In this document: positions 1 through 10,720 of the stretch, piece after piece
Layout: every line of letters begins with the position of its first letter
Position numbering within the stretch: the first letter of the stretch is position 1
Assembly: GCA_040285745.1 (NCBI GenBank)
Contig: JAUFOR010000008.1
Span: 434,001 to 498,000 of the forward strand
Length of the DNA stretch: 64,000 nucleotides
Direction: 5' to 3'
Origin: Barthelona sp. PCE
Lineage: Eukaryota; Metamonada: BaSk clade
Program-made: the position numbers and the translations under genes
The notes under the pieces: generated by a model
Databases searched by the model: none
Seen by the model: the letters and a program-made list of their open reading frames with translations, nothing else
Told to the model about the DNA's origin: nothing

Positions 1-1454
1 GTCTTGAAGAATTATGTTTTAGTGAAAGTTTTGTCAATGTTTTGGAGCACTGTTCGACGCCCAAACTTAGGTTAAACATCACAGCTGTCAGTTATTACTC
101 TTGGCTTGCAGTGTTCGAGAAACCAATTCTTAATAAGGATATTTGCATTTTTGAGAGTCAGGTTGTTTCCACGGATGAGCACCTGTCAGATTTAATGGAT
201 AAGGTGCCAACTGGAACAGTTTTATTGACAGATTTGACAGAGATTGCTTATGTACTTAATTTACGTGGTTCTACTATTCCATTTATCCCTGTTTTTTATG
301 CTTACCTGATTATAGACATCACAAACAAGGAAATGATTCTCTTTGTTGATAGTGAAACTGAAATTCATGTTGATAGTAGTTTGTTTAAGGTTAATATTCG
401 TAGTTATTCGGAATTCGATGAAGAGTTTTGTCAAAATGTCAGCAGACCTCTCATTGGAATGACACCTTTACCTCTTAACATAGCTTCAAAGATTAAATTT
501 GATGCTAAAACTTCATCTGTTATTGCTCGAGATCAAGCAAGGAAATCAGTTAAGGAAGTAGAAAACATACAGGTCGCATGTATTATGGACTCTCTCAACA
601 TCGTTAGACTCATCAAGTGGATGAACGAGACCCCCTCAATTTCTGAGGTTACGATTTCAAAAAAAATGGAAGAATTTAGGAACCAACAACACTGTTACAA
701 AGGTCCATCATTTGAGACGATTGTTGGTTGTGATGCAAATGGAGCAATCATTCATTATCGTCCCACGGTTGAGACACAACTACCTGTTGTCGATGGGAGT
801 ATTGTACTGCTTGATACAGGTGCACATTACCCATTCGGAACAACAGATACATCGCGCACATTTTGTGTTGGAGAAAAAGTTGATGAGAGTGTTAAATTTG
901 CTTATACAAGTGTCTTAAAGGGTGTTATAGGAATGACCACACAGCAATTTCCAAAGGATACTTCACTGAAACAACTCGGAGCATTTTCGCGTTCAATTTT
1001 GTGGAACTATGGTTTAGATTTCAGACATGGTGTTTCACATGGTGTGGGGCTATATAACACAGTCCATGAACCTCTTGATGAAGTTAATGACCGTACACGG
1101 TATGGTGGACCAAGATTAGCGGAAGGTAATGTATTAACTATTGAGCCCGGTTATTATCAGAGTGATCCTTCAGTACGGTCCTTTGGAATCAGATTAGAGA
1201 ACATTGTCACTGTAGTCAAGGCTGATGAACACAAGACTGAGGGTTTAATTTTTCAGCAGGAGTTTTTAAAGTTCAAAACTCTTACCTTCGTTCCATATGA
1301 TCATAAGTTGATTGATTTTGAAAGACTGACAACACCTGAGATGCAATGGTTGAAGGATTATAATGAAATGTGTGTTGAAAAGCTCAGAACAGTCTCGAAT
1401 GACGAAAGTTTGTTTCATTTTTTGGAATCCTACGTTCAAATGCCTGAATTTTAA
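1..1454 (+). CDS. X-Pro aminopeptidase (M24B), 5' partial
   Basis: The frame is open from the first bases of the window with no ATG before the conserved region, so the gene starts to the left and the N-terminal domain is cut. The visible part is the end of the creatinase-like N domain followed by a pita-bread metallopeptidase domain. The five metal ligands of M24B enzymes can be placed: two Asp in LLDTGAHY and TTDTSRT, His in SHGVGLYNTVHE, and Glu in LTIEPGYY and IRLENIV. The enzyme removes N-terminal residues preceding proline, in cytosolic peptide turnover, usually with two Mn ions. The C-terminal extension after the last Glu (about 70 residues, including FVPYDHKLIDFERLT) is the one typical of eukaryotic APP1/XPNPEP1. 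It ends in TAA, 51 bases from the stop of the convergent gene. Confidence 0.9.
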   Translation, partial: LEELCFSESFVNVLEHCSTPKLRLNITAVSYYSWLAVFEKPILNKDICIFESQVVSTDEHLSDLMDKVPTGTVLLTDLTEIAYVLNLRGSTIPFIPVFYAYLIIDITNKEMILFVDSETEIHVDSSLFKVNIRSYSEFDEEFCQNVSRPLIGMTPLPLNIASKIKFDAKTSSVIARDQARKSVKEVENIQVACIMDSLNIVRLIKWMNETPSISEVTISKKMEEFRNQQHCYKGPSFETIVGCDANGAIIHYRPTVETQLPVVDGSIVLLDTGAHYPFGTTDTSRTFCVGEKVDESVKFAYTSVLKGVIGMTTQQFPKDTSLKQLGAFSRSILWNYGLDFRHGVSHGVGLYNTVHEPLDEVNDRTRYGGPRLAEGNVLTIEPGYYQSDPSVRSFGIRLENIVTVVKADEHKTEGLIFQQEFLKFKTLTFVPYDHKLIDFERLTTPEMQWLKDYNEMCVEKLRTVSNDESLFHFLESYVQMPEF

Positions 1455-1505
1455 TTTTATGAATTAATAAAAACTGATCTGATAATATCAATTAATTAGT
1501 ACTAT

Positions 1506-4500
1506 TTACAATAAATCAATTTTTAGTTGCTCAAAATTATGAAAAGAGTTATCCTTATCTTGTTCTTTGTTTTTAATAGATGAAATAAGTGCCTGTATGA
1601 AAACGTATGTTGAAGGTACACATGTTGCTGCAAAAGTTACGAAAGAAAAGTTATTCCAAACTTCAATCATCAGATTAGCCAGAATAAGCACAACTAAAAC
1701 TCTTGTAATAAGAGCATTCAGCTTATAGAAGGGTTTAGCGAATGCAATATACGTCATTAATGCGATTAAAAATATTAAATTTGGTACATTATCATGACAA
1801 ATATAACTAACAAAAACATAAAAGCTTCTACCAATCAATATTACAAACAAGAATTTGCGATAGTCGAACTCAGAAACGTTAATCTCTCTTATTTGAAGAT
1901 AACACCACACAAACATCAATAATAATGGAATTAAAAATGCTGCATAATATAGTTCATACCCTTCATCATATGTTAATGAATGCCATTTTCTTTCCATTAA
2001 TCCATATAAGTCTGGGGTGTAGAAAGGGAGATAATTGATGAGCGTTAGCTTGGCCATTGAAGGAAGTACAAAAAAATTGAAGGAAATTAAATTATTTCTG
2101 AAGAAAACTATCTCCTTTTTTCCAACTTTAGATCGTTTCCTGAATAATAAAAATACAAAAACAACACTAAAAAACGCAGAAAGAGGTTGTAAAATTAAAA
2201 CTAAATAAACTACCAACATTAAAAGCATTGCTTTTCTTGAATAATAAAAATACCATGCTAAAATAGCAAGTGAAGCGGCTAAAACTCTAAAAAAAACACC
2301 TAAAAACTTATCCATGATTAATACCTCAAACAAAAAGATGCAGCCAAGTAATTCTACAAAACTACACATCTTTTTTGGTACAAAAAAGAATAAAACAAAT
2401 AATATGTAATACGCAATATCAATTATAGGTAAAAGATTACTTAAAATAATGGAAAACACAGCAAATGGATTGAAAAACAATTTAGTTGCAAAAATGATTG
2501 AAAAATCATTTTGTAAAAACAAACTTTGACTATCAGAAGCAAATATCAATGGATAAATGACAAGAACAAAATCTTTAACAGTTGATAGAACTCTAAATGT
2601 ATCAAAATCAGTTACAATGGTTTCTTTCGGCAAAAAGATTGTCCATCTTATCTTTGACAATAAATTCCAGTTTTTAAGAATCAAAAATAGCAAAGCACAA
2701 TGGATGTAAAACACTAAAACAACTAAATGAATGTGTTTAATTGGAAATAACAAACAACCATATGAAATGGTTGAAAAGCCAAAATATGAAATGTCATCAA
2801 AATCTACAAAACCAATGCATTTGGTGCACCCTAAACCTTGGTGTCCAACAGCACAACCATTGTAATCTGTGACAGTGATGTTGTTAAGTTGGTAAATATC
2901 ATATCGGTCATCAGCACCATTGAATCCGTTCAGTGATAAACCACTAAGACCAGGCATGACTTGGCCACCGGTACAAAATGAATTCATACAGTCAATTAAG
3001 GTTACAGAATTATTAACTTGCACAATAAAATGACCATATGGAACATTATACATTGAACCTGTAATAGCATCAAGTTCAGTAAAAGACAAATGATCCAGTT
3101 TGGTATCTAGGTGACAATCATTACTGCTTTCAATTTCCAATTGTTGATATCCTGGTCTACATGGAATACATTCATTTTTATCAGGATCCCATCCAAAACC
3201 CATTCGACAAACAATTGGTGGTAGACTGTTGAAGAAAGTTGCTCCTGAATCATGGAATACAGTAACCCATAAATCATCATTCAAAATATCGTTGGTTTCC
3301 ATAGGATAAACAGCGAATTTATCGATTTCAAAAATATCCCAACTGAAAGGATTGTATGTAACAATCAGTACTTTAGTTTCCGTACTATATCCAAACACCA
3401 ATTCAAAATAGGATTCAGAAATTGTATTAATTCCAAACTTATTCACGTATCCTTTCACGCGAAATCCATTATTTGATCCCCCATTGCCAATGATACGATC
3501 TCCAACAATGGTAACATTCTGATATGAACGCATAATTGAGTGAGTATTGTAAATCATTAAGTTAACATTTGAACCATTAGTTGCAATAAATAAAGAATCT
3601 GTAATGTCGATAATAAGATACTTATCTCCATTAAAAATAGAAAACAAAGCATTATTTGTCATATTAACTTCAACATTTGCTATAGACATGTAAACATCAA
3701 TATTTGATGATATAATAAAACCCACAGCTTTCCCTTGTAGCTGAAAATTACAATCAACTATTTCTAATGAATGAATCTTTGAAGAAAACAAAAAATATGA
3801 AAATTCAGAATGTTGTATCTTAATTTTAAACAGTTCAACTTCAGTGTTGCTAAGAATGAAAGGTTTTAAAAGAAAAACACCTGTTGATGACGATCCAAAC
3901 ATGGAAAAATTCTTCAACTTAACATTATGTAATTCATCAGATGAAGAGACAAAAAGATGTTCAAAAACTGTATTAATTAATTTAACGTTACTTAAACCAA
4001 CCTTTGTTCCTCTTAAATACTCAGAAGTGATGCAAAACTGTTTAAACACAGAATTTATCACCGTTACATTTGTGAAAGAAAATTGAGTATTTCCCAGCAC
4101 ACGAATGCTTTGAAAAATTGGGACATTGATATTAAAATCTATAATCTCAATATTAAACACTCTCATATCTGCATGCTTAAAAATTGACTGAATTACTGCA
4201 TTTCCCGTACAATTATGTATAAAAATTGTATCAATCAAATTAATCTCAATTGGATGCGTAAATACTGAATGCCTGAATGATACGTTATTAAGTTGAAAAG
4301 CCACTATAGGCATTATAATATCTGATTCGAAATACGTTACATTAGTAACGCTACCTTTAATTCCAAGTTTTTCCTTTTTATACGTGGTTGACGATGTAAC
4401 ATTCCAATACTCAACATTAGTAATTTCATACTCTTGAACACCAATTGGATAAAGCGGTGCGTTGACATTATCCAATTGAATATCCCTGTACTTAACGTTA

Positions 4501-5474
4501 CTAATGCACATATCCCTTATGGAACTTTGAACCGAAATACCCCAATGAATGTAAAAATGATCAAACACTGAATTCATAACCATTAGTTCAATAATATGAC
4601 TGTTTGTCAATGTTACAACAGCATTTCTTTCAAACAAATGCATATCATCGAACAATAATTCATCAATAACTAACTCACTAACATACAATGCATTTAACAC
4701 AGAATTCGAAACTTTAAATAGTTTCACTGATTTAACATTATTTGAGCCTGACCGAAGGAACATATTACCCAGAACATTGACATTTGTAATACTAACATTG
4801 CACATCATATCAATACCAATGTTCATGGTTTCTGCAATCATATCTCGAATAACAATTGATGTACTCATGAATTCTCCAGCAAATTTGACAACATTACCTT
4901 CTAATTCAACTTCATCAGCCTCAATTTTAGATAGGTCTGTCTCTATATTAACACTGAAAAAATGTAAGTGATCAGCGTTGCGGATGTCAAGTTTCTTCTC
5001 AAATGAACATTCTTGTGCATAGATGCTACTCAACAACGCATGGAAATTGTTGAAAGTTGAGTTGTGTAGTTTGGCTATTGAAGTTATGTAATTTTGAAGT
5101 TGATTACTAAATACAGTGGAGTCTGTTACAGTTAGCGTTTCTTTAATCATAAACGTTTGTTCTGCTGATGTCAACCGTAAGGATGAGCGTGATACGGTCA
5201 TGTTTTCAAACACAGTTGATTGCGAAGAGGAAATTTTAACTTCAAGTTCAATATTGCAGTTATCAATCGTCAACCAGGCGCTATTCACCGGTGAATCCCA
5301 CATTATCGACACATGTTCACCTTCAAACATATCCCTGATTAAATTTTCCCCTTCTACAACTACGATTACGAGATTATTCACTTCTGTTGTCAAAAAGACT
5401 GTACCATTTGCATTGGACGCGCTGTTCGCCACAAATAGCCCAATTATTAGGACAAAAAGTGTCCAATATCCCAT
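1506..5474 (-). CDS. Large beta-helix/multi-TM surface receptor-like protein (copy 1)
   Basis: 1,322 residues, starting MGYWTLFVLIIGLF, a clear signal peptide. Residues ~25-800 are Asn/Ser/Val/Ile-rich with a loose 20-25 residue periodicity of short beta strands and many N-glycosylation sequons, suggesting a right-handed beta-helix ectodomain. A Cys-rich stretch follows (WDPDKNECIPCRPGY, then GCAVGHQGLGCTKC, laminin-EGF/GCC2-like). The last ~380 residues hold about nine TM helices and a short charged tail. This order (signal, beta-helix, Cys-rich, multi-TM) recurs in many free-living and parasitic protists; function is unknown, and receptor or adhesin is inference. The next gene upstream is a tandem paralogue sharing the DCMNSF motif, VKDxxLVxxPLxF and IGRSxYxFxSYIxHD. 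The ATG lies 56 bases from the paralogue's stop. Confidence 0.85.
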   Translation of the reverse strand: MGYWTLFVLIIGLFVANSASNANGTVFLTTEVNNLVIVVVEGENLIRDMFEGEHVSIMWDSPVNSAWLTIDNCNIELEVKISSSQSTVFENMTVSRSSLRLTSAEQTFMIKETLTVTDSTVFSNQLQNYITSIAKLHNSTFNNFHALLSSIYAQECSFEKKLDIRNADHLHFFSVNIETDLSKIEADEVELEGNVVKFAGEFMSTSIVIRDMIAETMNIGIDMMCNVSITNVNVLGNMFLRSGSNNVKSVKLFKVSNSVLNALYVSELVIDELLFDDMHLFERNAVVTLTNSHIIELMVMNSVFDHFYIHWGISVQSSIRDMCISNVKYRDIQLDNVNAPLYPIGVQEYEITNVEYWNVTSSTTYKKEKLGIKGSVTNVTYFESDIIMPIVAFQLNNVSFRHSVFTHPIEINLIDTIFIHNCTGNAVIQSIFKHADMRVFNIEIIDFNINVPIFQSIRVLGNTQFSFTNVTVINSVFKQFCITSEYLRGTKVGLSNVKLINTVFEHLFVSSSDELHNVKLKNFSMFGSSSTGVFLLKPFILSNTEVELFKIKIQHSEFSYFLFSSKIHSLEIVDCNFQLQGKAVGFIISSNIDVYMSIANVEVNMTNNALFSIFNGDKYLIIDITDSLFIATNGSNVNLMIYNTHSIMRSYQNVTIVGDRIIGNGGSNNGFRVKGYVNKFGINTISESYFELVFGYSTETKVLIVTYNPFSWDIFEIDKFAVYPMETNDILNDDLWVTVFHDSGATFFNSLPPIVCRMGFGWDPDKNECIPCRPGYQQLEIESSNDCHLDTKLDHLSFTELDAITGSMYNVPYGHFIVQVNNSVTLIDCMNSFCTGGQVMPGLSGLSLNGFNGADDRYDIYQLNNITVTDYNGCAVGHQGLGCTKCIGFVDFDDISYFGFSTISYGCLLFPIKHIHLVVLVFYIHCALLFLILKNWNLLSKIRWTIFLPKETIVTDFDTFRVLSTVKDFVLVIYPLIFASDSQSLFLQNDFSIIFATKLFFNPFAVFSIILSNLLPIIDIAYYILFVLFFFVPKKMCSFVELLGCIFLFEVLIMDKFLGVFFRVLAASLAILAWYFYYSRKAMLLMLVVYLVLILQPLSAFFSVVFVFLLFRKRSKVGKKEIVFFRNNLISFNFFVLPSMAKLTLINYLPFYTPDLYGLMERKWHSLTYDEGYELYYAAFLIPLLLMFVWCYLQIREINVSEFDYRKFLFVILIGRSFYVFVSYICHDNVPNLIFLIALMTYIAFAKPFYKLNALITRVLVVLILANLMIEVWNNFSFVTFAATCVPSTYVFIQALISSIKNKEQDKDNSFHNFEQLKIDLL

Positions 5475-5530
5475 AAATATGGATGAAAAAAGTTTTTCAA
5501 TTCAATAAAACTATTATTTACATATTAGAA

Positions 5531-8500
5531 TTAGAACTGTTCTAATAGGAATGGATCACCGTTCTTGGCATATCTTTTAGATCGTGAAATCATTATTAAA
5601 CCATTAAAAACAAACACTAAACATGGTAACACCACAATAAGAGACATTTGTAAATCATATTTAAAGAAAAAGCCTGAAACTACGCTGAAAAAGGTAACAA
5701 AAAATGATATTCGCAGCATCAGGTTATTGATTGTTTTGAAGGGTTTTGTAAACTGCACATATGTAAGAAGACTCAACAGAAATATGTAATTCGGCAGGTA
5801 ATCATGCACTATATATGACAGGAACGTATACAGAGATCTGCCTATTACTAGGATGAATATAAAGAGATCATAACCAGTTTTGCTTGCATCACCAGTTTTT
5901 GTGAGCTTACGAGCAACGGAATAGCTCATGAAGCAAAAAAGTATTATTAATACGATAAGAACAACTCTGTAACTGTTGTAAGGATTTTCAAAGTCCACAA
6001 TTGAATGATAGCCACTAAGATTACTAAGGCCATAAATGTCACTAAACTTGACGGGCACCGCAACAAGCAGGATTCCTTTGAAAATATACGGGAGGAAATA
6101 GTAATTAAGACCAGTCATGACGCTGACTTTGGGCTTCCTTACAATCACAAACATAAGTATCACAACAAACATAATACTACATGTATAAGTCAGTCCTCCA
6201 CGAGAGTCCCACCATAACAGTGAGAATGCAAACGGTGCAATCAACAAGAAAAAAGAAGAAAGTGCGTTTAATTGGTAGTCTGTTGCAAGGATGATGAGAA
6301 AAACTGTTGCAAAAGCACCCCATATTAACATTTCCCAAAGTGATTCTCGTGAAACGAAAACCAAAACAAACGCTGGCAAAAGAATAAAAAGAAAATGAGT
6401 AGCTTTTTTGCTTGTGAGATAGTTTAGGAACGAATAAAAGAAACCAACCATGTAAAATACTGATATAAAAGTTGTCAAAACAAGACTACTTCCCCATTTA
6501 AAGTCGATTGCCATGCAAACTGTTGCAAGAGGATTAATCAACAGCGAAAGGAAGGCACGGATTCCTGTTTTCGATTGTATAATAGTGTCGAACGAATCTG
6601 TATTGAACACAAGCGGCCAGAGAACGAGCATGTAGTCCTTTACGATGGACATGAGACTGAATACCTCAAAATCAGTAATGTGCAGATCGTTATCATCCCG
6701 TTTGCCAACAATGGAAAGCCATGGGATACGCTGCAGCACATGGTAGTACTTGATTCCCAGAGCCAGCAGTATTAGTTGGATCGGAAGTACAAAATAGGCG
6801 AGATTACGGTGCTTTTCACGAACAAGAATACACCCCTGTGTTAAGAAGTTGTAAAATCCCTGATACATATCATCCTTGATCATCAAACGATTCACGCATT
6901 CGGTACACGCTGTCCCATGATGGCCTAACGCACATCCTGAAACTTCATAAATGAATTTGTCGCTATATCTGTACACATCAAATTCTGCACTGGGAACATG
7001 CATGTTGTAAAATGATTTTCCACTGAGGCCTGCTTCTACAAGAAGACCGGTGCAAAAGAGTTCATACAGTCCATGAGGTACGTCGTGTTATCGCTCTCAA
7101 CAATGAAATTTCCTGGGTCAACTGAGTACATAGTACCCGATAACCGAACACGTAGGAAGTCGCTCTGCAAGTTTTCAGCCGTGAAGCATTGCGGCTCATT
7201 AGAAAGTTGGAACTGATAATGCCCTGATGAACATCCAATACAAGTCCGATCGAATTTATCAAAGCCGTATCCAGCCTTACAGTATGTATTCTCTGTCAAA
7301 GATCGGGTCACAAGCCCGTTTGCGTCAAAAATCGAAATCATCAAACCTGGATAATCGATAAGATCGATGTCAATACTGAGCAGCGCAGTTGGAACATTCC
7401 ACAGTTTCGTATGATTTAAAGAGAACGAAGGACGTGTCATGTACACGATCTCCCACGGTTGATCAATGGCCTGCCTACTGTGTGCACCAAAAACAACCGA
7501 CACGTGTCCTTCAAGAAGTGTGTTGATACCAACCCGTCTTGTGTATGCTTCATACAGAATCTCGCGTGAATCATCACATCCAAAGCAGTGCAGTGACTGT
7601 ACCCGATCAACAATGGACTGACTTTGTTCTGTCAGGAAAAGATAGCTCACAGAAGCAATTTTGCGTTGAGTTTCGAACAAACTGTTCTCAATTGTTTCAA
7701 AGATGGCTTCTTTTAAATACATTAACGATTGGAAACCATCGCATATCTGTGTGTCACGCACTGTTACATATCGGAACGAGTACTCAAAGCTTGCATGCCA
7801 AGAATCCTCCAATATGAGAATAGAATTACTGTCCATGGTAACTGTGGTATTGAAAAGTGAAACTGAAGCATATTTTTCTGTGCTTGAAAGCAGAAGAAAT
7901 ACACTTTGCTTCTGGAAAACAACTGAAATATTCGTCAAATTAATTGCTGTGACATTACCTTCCACATTAAAAAATACATCAGCTGAAACATCAATGGAAA
8001 CGTTGGTTATTGAAACAGGTGCTACACTGGATGCAATAATAAACGCAGATTTCATTTTGGAATCAGAAATTAAAAAATCACTGATAACTAAATTTCCTAA
8101 ACCAGTTTGAAGCGACATATCTAAAACTCCATATCCATCAAAACCTGATATGTCAATGTCTTGTAAAAAGACTAATTCATATCCTCCACAATAAGCAAAC
8201 ATTGAAAAGAGGTATCCTTCAATATAAACATTAAAAAATTTCAGATTATTTGGGTTAAACTCATATCCACTTTGCTCTTCTCGAATAACAAACAAATTGT
8301 TGGGGCTTTTGATGTTTGAAAATGTACAATTGATCAATTTTGAAAAATGTTCAACAGCAAAGAATGATTCTTGACTTTTTTCAAAAACTACATTATCAAA
8401 AATATTATCTTTAAATACACCTAATACAATACTTTTATCAATTCTAAGACCATAAAACTCACTCCTAAACACACTCACACCATGATTAGTAATGGAACCA

Positions 8501-9717
8501 ACTATAACAAAATCACTCTCAAAAAACTTACAATCATTTATGTAAATCCTATAACTGAGCTGCATACCCAATGGCATTGATGTTAATGTGATATTTTTAA
8601 AAACTGAATACATTAATTTGACCTGATTAGCATTATGTATCAAAGAAAATCCTACATTATACAAGGGTTTGTTTGTTATGTAATCAATATCTTTAACAAT
8701 ACAATTATCTAACACGAAATAATCAATTGTCATTGATCCCACTTCGTTTCCATCATAAATGGTTAAAAATTGATTGGTGAAATTAGAATTACTGATTGTG
8801 AAATGTACAATATATGATTTTCCACCTATTCCCACAGAGGTACCATTACCATGCAAGTGTGAAAATCTCATATCTGACATTGATAAAGTTGAGATAACAA
8901 TATTGGCAAACCACAATTGAGTAAAATCACTTGAATGAAAAATAACTTTTTCAATATTAGCCACACTTCCAGAATGAAAAAACAAACCTTTAAATATACT
9001 ATTCATAACCTTCACTGAACTCACATCTTCTGCATAAATAGTACATTCATTGTGAATAATCAAACTATCCAATTCTATTTTCCTTGAATTTTTGAAATGT
9101 AATTTTAAGTCTAAGTGATTCAAGTCTCTAACATGAATAAACGTTGAATGTATCTCTGTCCATGAGTATTCCGTAAAGGATTTTGGTGAAATCAATGAAA
9201 AATATGAATTAATAATCTCCGTCTTAAACCAAAAATCACCAAAATTTGCAATTTTGTAAAATGTACCTTTCATGAAATTAATGAATTTAACTTCTCCATA
9301 AATGTGCACATCGTGGAATTCCACGCTGGAATCTGTACTATCTGTCCCTATGATGAAATCTGAAACTGATGAATTGATGAAACTGACAAATTTTGAAAAT
9401 ATGAGCGGCATTCGATCGGAATCTAATATACAAATGAATCTTACACTTGAATTTTCAATTGATATACTGGAAAACTGCAGAACATCAAAATTTCGCTGCA
9501 AAAATGAGACGGTGATGTTACTATCAACAAATAATAATGAGTATTGCTCACTTCCCTCTTCTCTATTGATCTTTAAAGTACAATCATCCTGTAATTGTGA
9601 GAAGGTGTTGAGGCCTGGTAATAAATCTATAACTTCTTCATCAAAGCAACTTTTTCCCTGCACAAATACCACAAAAACTATAAAAAGAAGGACTGAACGT
9701 TGCAAAAATTTGCCCAT
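5531..9717 (-). CDS. Large beta-helix/multi-TM protein (copy 2), frameshifted
   Basis: Tandem paralogue of the gene at 1506-5474, with the same domain order: signal peptide (MGKFLQRSVLLFIVFVVFVQG), beta-helix-like ectodomain to ~residue 790, Cys motif CIGCSSGHYQFQ, GCALGHHGTACTEC, then about nine TM helices ending FLLEQF. It is split into two frames, an 893-codon 5' part (9717-7036) and a 3' part whose first ATG is at 7003. Aligned to copy 1, the 5' frame is right up to the Phe of DCMNSF; one missing T in the run at 7054-7057 then sends it to a stop. In the +1 frame the text continues CTGLLVEAGLSGKSFYN into the 3' part. With one base restored the product would be ~1,395 residues. It could be a real frameshift mutation or a homopolymer sequencing error; the rest of both halves is intact, which favours an error or a very recent lesion. 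Confidence 0.8.
7054..7057 (-). other. Single-base frameshift site in copy 2
   Basis: The minus strand reads AACTCTTTTGCACCGG where paralogue copy 1 has AATTCATTTTGTACCGG. One T fewer moves translation from DCMNSF-C-T-G into A-P-V-F-L-stop. Homopolymer length is the simplest explanation. Confidence 0.7.
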
Positions 9718-9887
9718 TATGATGAGAAATGTGAAAACAACTTATCACAGAAAAGTATCCAACTTACTGTACATTTTCATATTTGCCATGGTGTATACAA
9801 CGTGCATAGAAAGTAACTCAGCTGAAAAATGTTCTTAAGCTCATATCCAAATTTTTTACCTTACACATTTTGATAAGACATATACAA

Positions 9888-10718
9888 ATGCCTGGAACAC
9901 TTTCATTTGTTGGACTGGGCCTCGGGGGCAAAGAAGACATTACTGTTGCCGCACTCAAAGCTGTGCAAGCTTCTGATGTTATCTTCTTAGAAAACTATAC
10001 TAGCATCTTTATGTCAACTCCTGTCGAGGAGTTAGAGGAATTTTACGGAAAGAAAATTACCGTAGCATATCGTGACGATGTTGAACAAGATGACAACGAA
10101 ATTGTTCGCGCTGCTGAGACGGGTAAGGTATCGCTACTTGTTGTAGGAGATCCTTTCTGCGCAACCACACACTCAGATATGTACTTGAGGTGCCGTGAGA
10201 AGGGTATCACAGTTAATGTCTTCCATAACGCATCAATCATGAATGCTGTTGCTGCCACTGGTCTTCAACTTTACAACTTCGGTAAGACTATCTCAATTCC
10301 ATACTGGGAGGATAATTGGAAGCCTACATCATTTTATGATAAGTTAGGTGCTAACATCAGCATTGGATTACACACTCTGTGTCTTCTTGACATTAAGGTT
10401 CGTGAACTGACGATGGAAGCGTTGTGTATGGGTCGTAAGGAGTACCGTCCTCCAACATACATGACGGTTAACGAGGCTCTTGAATGTTTAATGAAAATTG
10501 AGGATGATAAAAAGGAAGGTCTGATCAAAAAGGATACAGTTATTGTTGGTGTTGCCCGCCTTGGTTACCCTGATGCACATATTTATGCTGGTTATCCTGA
10601 CCAGGTAATAGATCATGATTTTGGCGGTCCCTTACATTGTATGATAATTGTAGGTGCTGAAGTTCACGATTTGGAATTAGACATGCTTAAAATGTTCGGA
10701 TTTGAACCACGGGAGTAA
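9888..10718 (+). CDS. DPH5: Diphthine methyl ester synthase (DPH5)
   Basis: 276 residues. The S-adenosylmethionine-dependent methyltransferase adds methyl groups to the histidine-derived intermediate on elongation factor 2 in diphthamide synthesis. It shows the SUMT/DPH5 tetrapyrrole-methylase fold signatures: FVGLGLGGKEDITVAALKAV at the N-terminus, LENYTSI, VVGDPFCATTHSD, HNASIMNAVAATGLQLYNFGKTISIPYW and VGVARLGYPD. The longer open frame begins at a TTG (9870); the ATG at 9888 places Met directly before the beta-1 strand as in the family and is chosen. The stop is two bases from the stop of the convergent PsuG gene. It is divergent from the beta-helix gene across 170 bases. Confidence 0.95.
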   Translation: MPGTLSFVGLGLGGKEDITVAALKAVQASDVIFLENYTSIFMSTPVEELEEFYGKKITVAYRDDVEQDDNEIVRAAETGKVSLLVVGDPFCATTHSDMYLRCREKGITVNVFHNASIMNAVAATGLQLYNFGKTISIPYWEDNWKPTSFYDKLGANISIGLHTLCLLDIKVRELTMEALCMGRKEYRPPTYMTVNEALECLMKIEDDKKEGLIKKDTVIVGVARLGYPDAHIYAGYPDQVIDHDFGGPLHCMIIVGAEVHDLELDMLKMFGFEPRE

Positions 10719-10720
10719 AT

